From the NCBI RefSeq assembly GCF_900187885.1, contig NZ_FYEK01000041.1, positions 1 to 39,922 on the forward strand: a stretch of 39,922 bases of DNA. Direction: 5' to 3'. Below, piece by piece: positions 39,833-39,922 of this stretch. Numbering within the stretch: position 1 is the first letter of the stretch; every line of letters begins with the position of its first letter. A program made the position numbers and the translations under genes. The notes under the pieces are model-generated. The model made no database searches, had not been told where the DNA came from, and saw only the letters and a program-made list of their open reading frames with translations. This stretch comes from Thermoflexus hugenholtzii JAD2. GTDB lineage: Bacteria > Chloroflexota > Anaerolineae > Thermoflexales > Thermoflexaceae.

Positions 39833-39922
39833 TTACAGGAAGCGCACCGCCCCGATGTAGGACAGGTGGCGGTAGTGCTCCGCCCAGTCGATCCCGTAAC
39901 CCACGACGAAAAGATCCGGGAT
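39833..39922 (-). CDS. hpt: Hypoxanthine phosphoribosyltransferase, C-terminal fragment
   Basis: Only the last 29 residues are in the window. The end IPDLFVVGYGIDWAEHYRHL matches the closing signature of HPRT (VVGYG-D-x-x-E-x-YR), and the fragment continues through SYIGAVRFL to a TAA read on the minus strand. The gene runs off the right edge, convergent with the glycosyltransferase, 21 bp apart. Confidence 0.88.
   Translation of the reverse strand: MPDLFVVGYGIDWAEHYRHLSYIGAVRFL

Noticed and set aside
1..39922. CRISPR array, insertion sequence, integrase, phage or attachment site
   Set aside because: No regularly spaced short repeats, transposase or recombinase motifs, or terminal inverted repeats were seen; the tRNA-Val is not followed by a duplicated 3' end.

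Overview
The window is high-GC bacterial DNA, densely coded, with mostly short intergenic gaps. Gene content points to a thermophilic Chloroflexota bacterium, probably close to Thermoflexus or Anaerolineae. The clues are proline/threonine-rich lipoproteins with beta-propellers, tandem DUF4058 genes, an archaeal-type fructose-bisphosphate aldolase/phosphatase, a SHMT-GcvT fusion, a T-box on thrS and a single-chain cytochrome b. The taxonomic placement is inference; there is no rRNA here.

Left part (1-9,634). A frameshifted repeat-containing membrane protein runs in from the left edge and is followed by a tRNA-Val(GAC) with a clear promoter. A T-box leader then precedes thrS, dgt and an exported clan GH-A glycosidase-like gene. 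Convergent to these are two beta-propeller lipoprotein genes on the minus strand, the downstream one broken by two frameshifts.

Middle (9,820-18,078, plus strand). This holds a small unknown gene, a glyA-gcvT fusion with a strong promoter, two DUF4058 paralogues whose 3' halves have been homogenised, fbp (gluconeogenesis), greA behind a promoter/attenuator pair, and an endonuclease IV-like gene.

Minus-strand block (18,162-26,110). A three-gene quinol:cytochrome c oxidoreductase operon (Rieske, cytochrome b, dihaem cytochrome c) comes first. Next is a five-gene operon greA2-lysS-Mut7C-membrane protein-truD, which is themed on transcription and tRNA. The second greA also has its own promoter and a leader hairpin.

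Right part (26,358-39,922). Here lie a short prepilin peptidase, a Trm112-like/HEAT pair, an adenine methyltransferase followed by an AT-richer, decayed gene, and then alr-aroB-methyltransferase (cell wall and aromatic precursors). A DtxR-type regulator with its own promoter starts a run of tightly spaced genes: alpha/beta hydrolase, YqeB-like, Rieske ferredoxin, nagA, DNA methyltransferase, HAD phosphatase and GT4 glycosyltransferase. The window ends in the C-terminus of a convergent hypoxanthine phosphoribosyltransferase.

No complete new defence or mobile system was found, and there is no CRISPR array, IS element or integrase. The most notable signals are the degenerate GcvT-like domain inside the glyA-gcvT fusion, the terminator-like hairpins in both greA leaders, the DUF4058 gene conversion, and the relic gene behind the methyltransferase.
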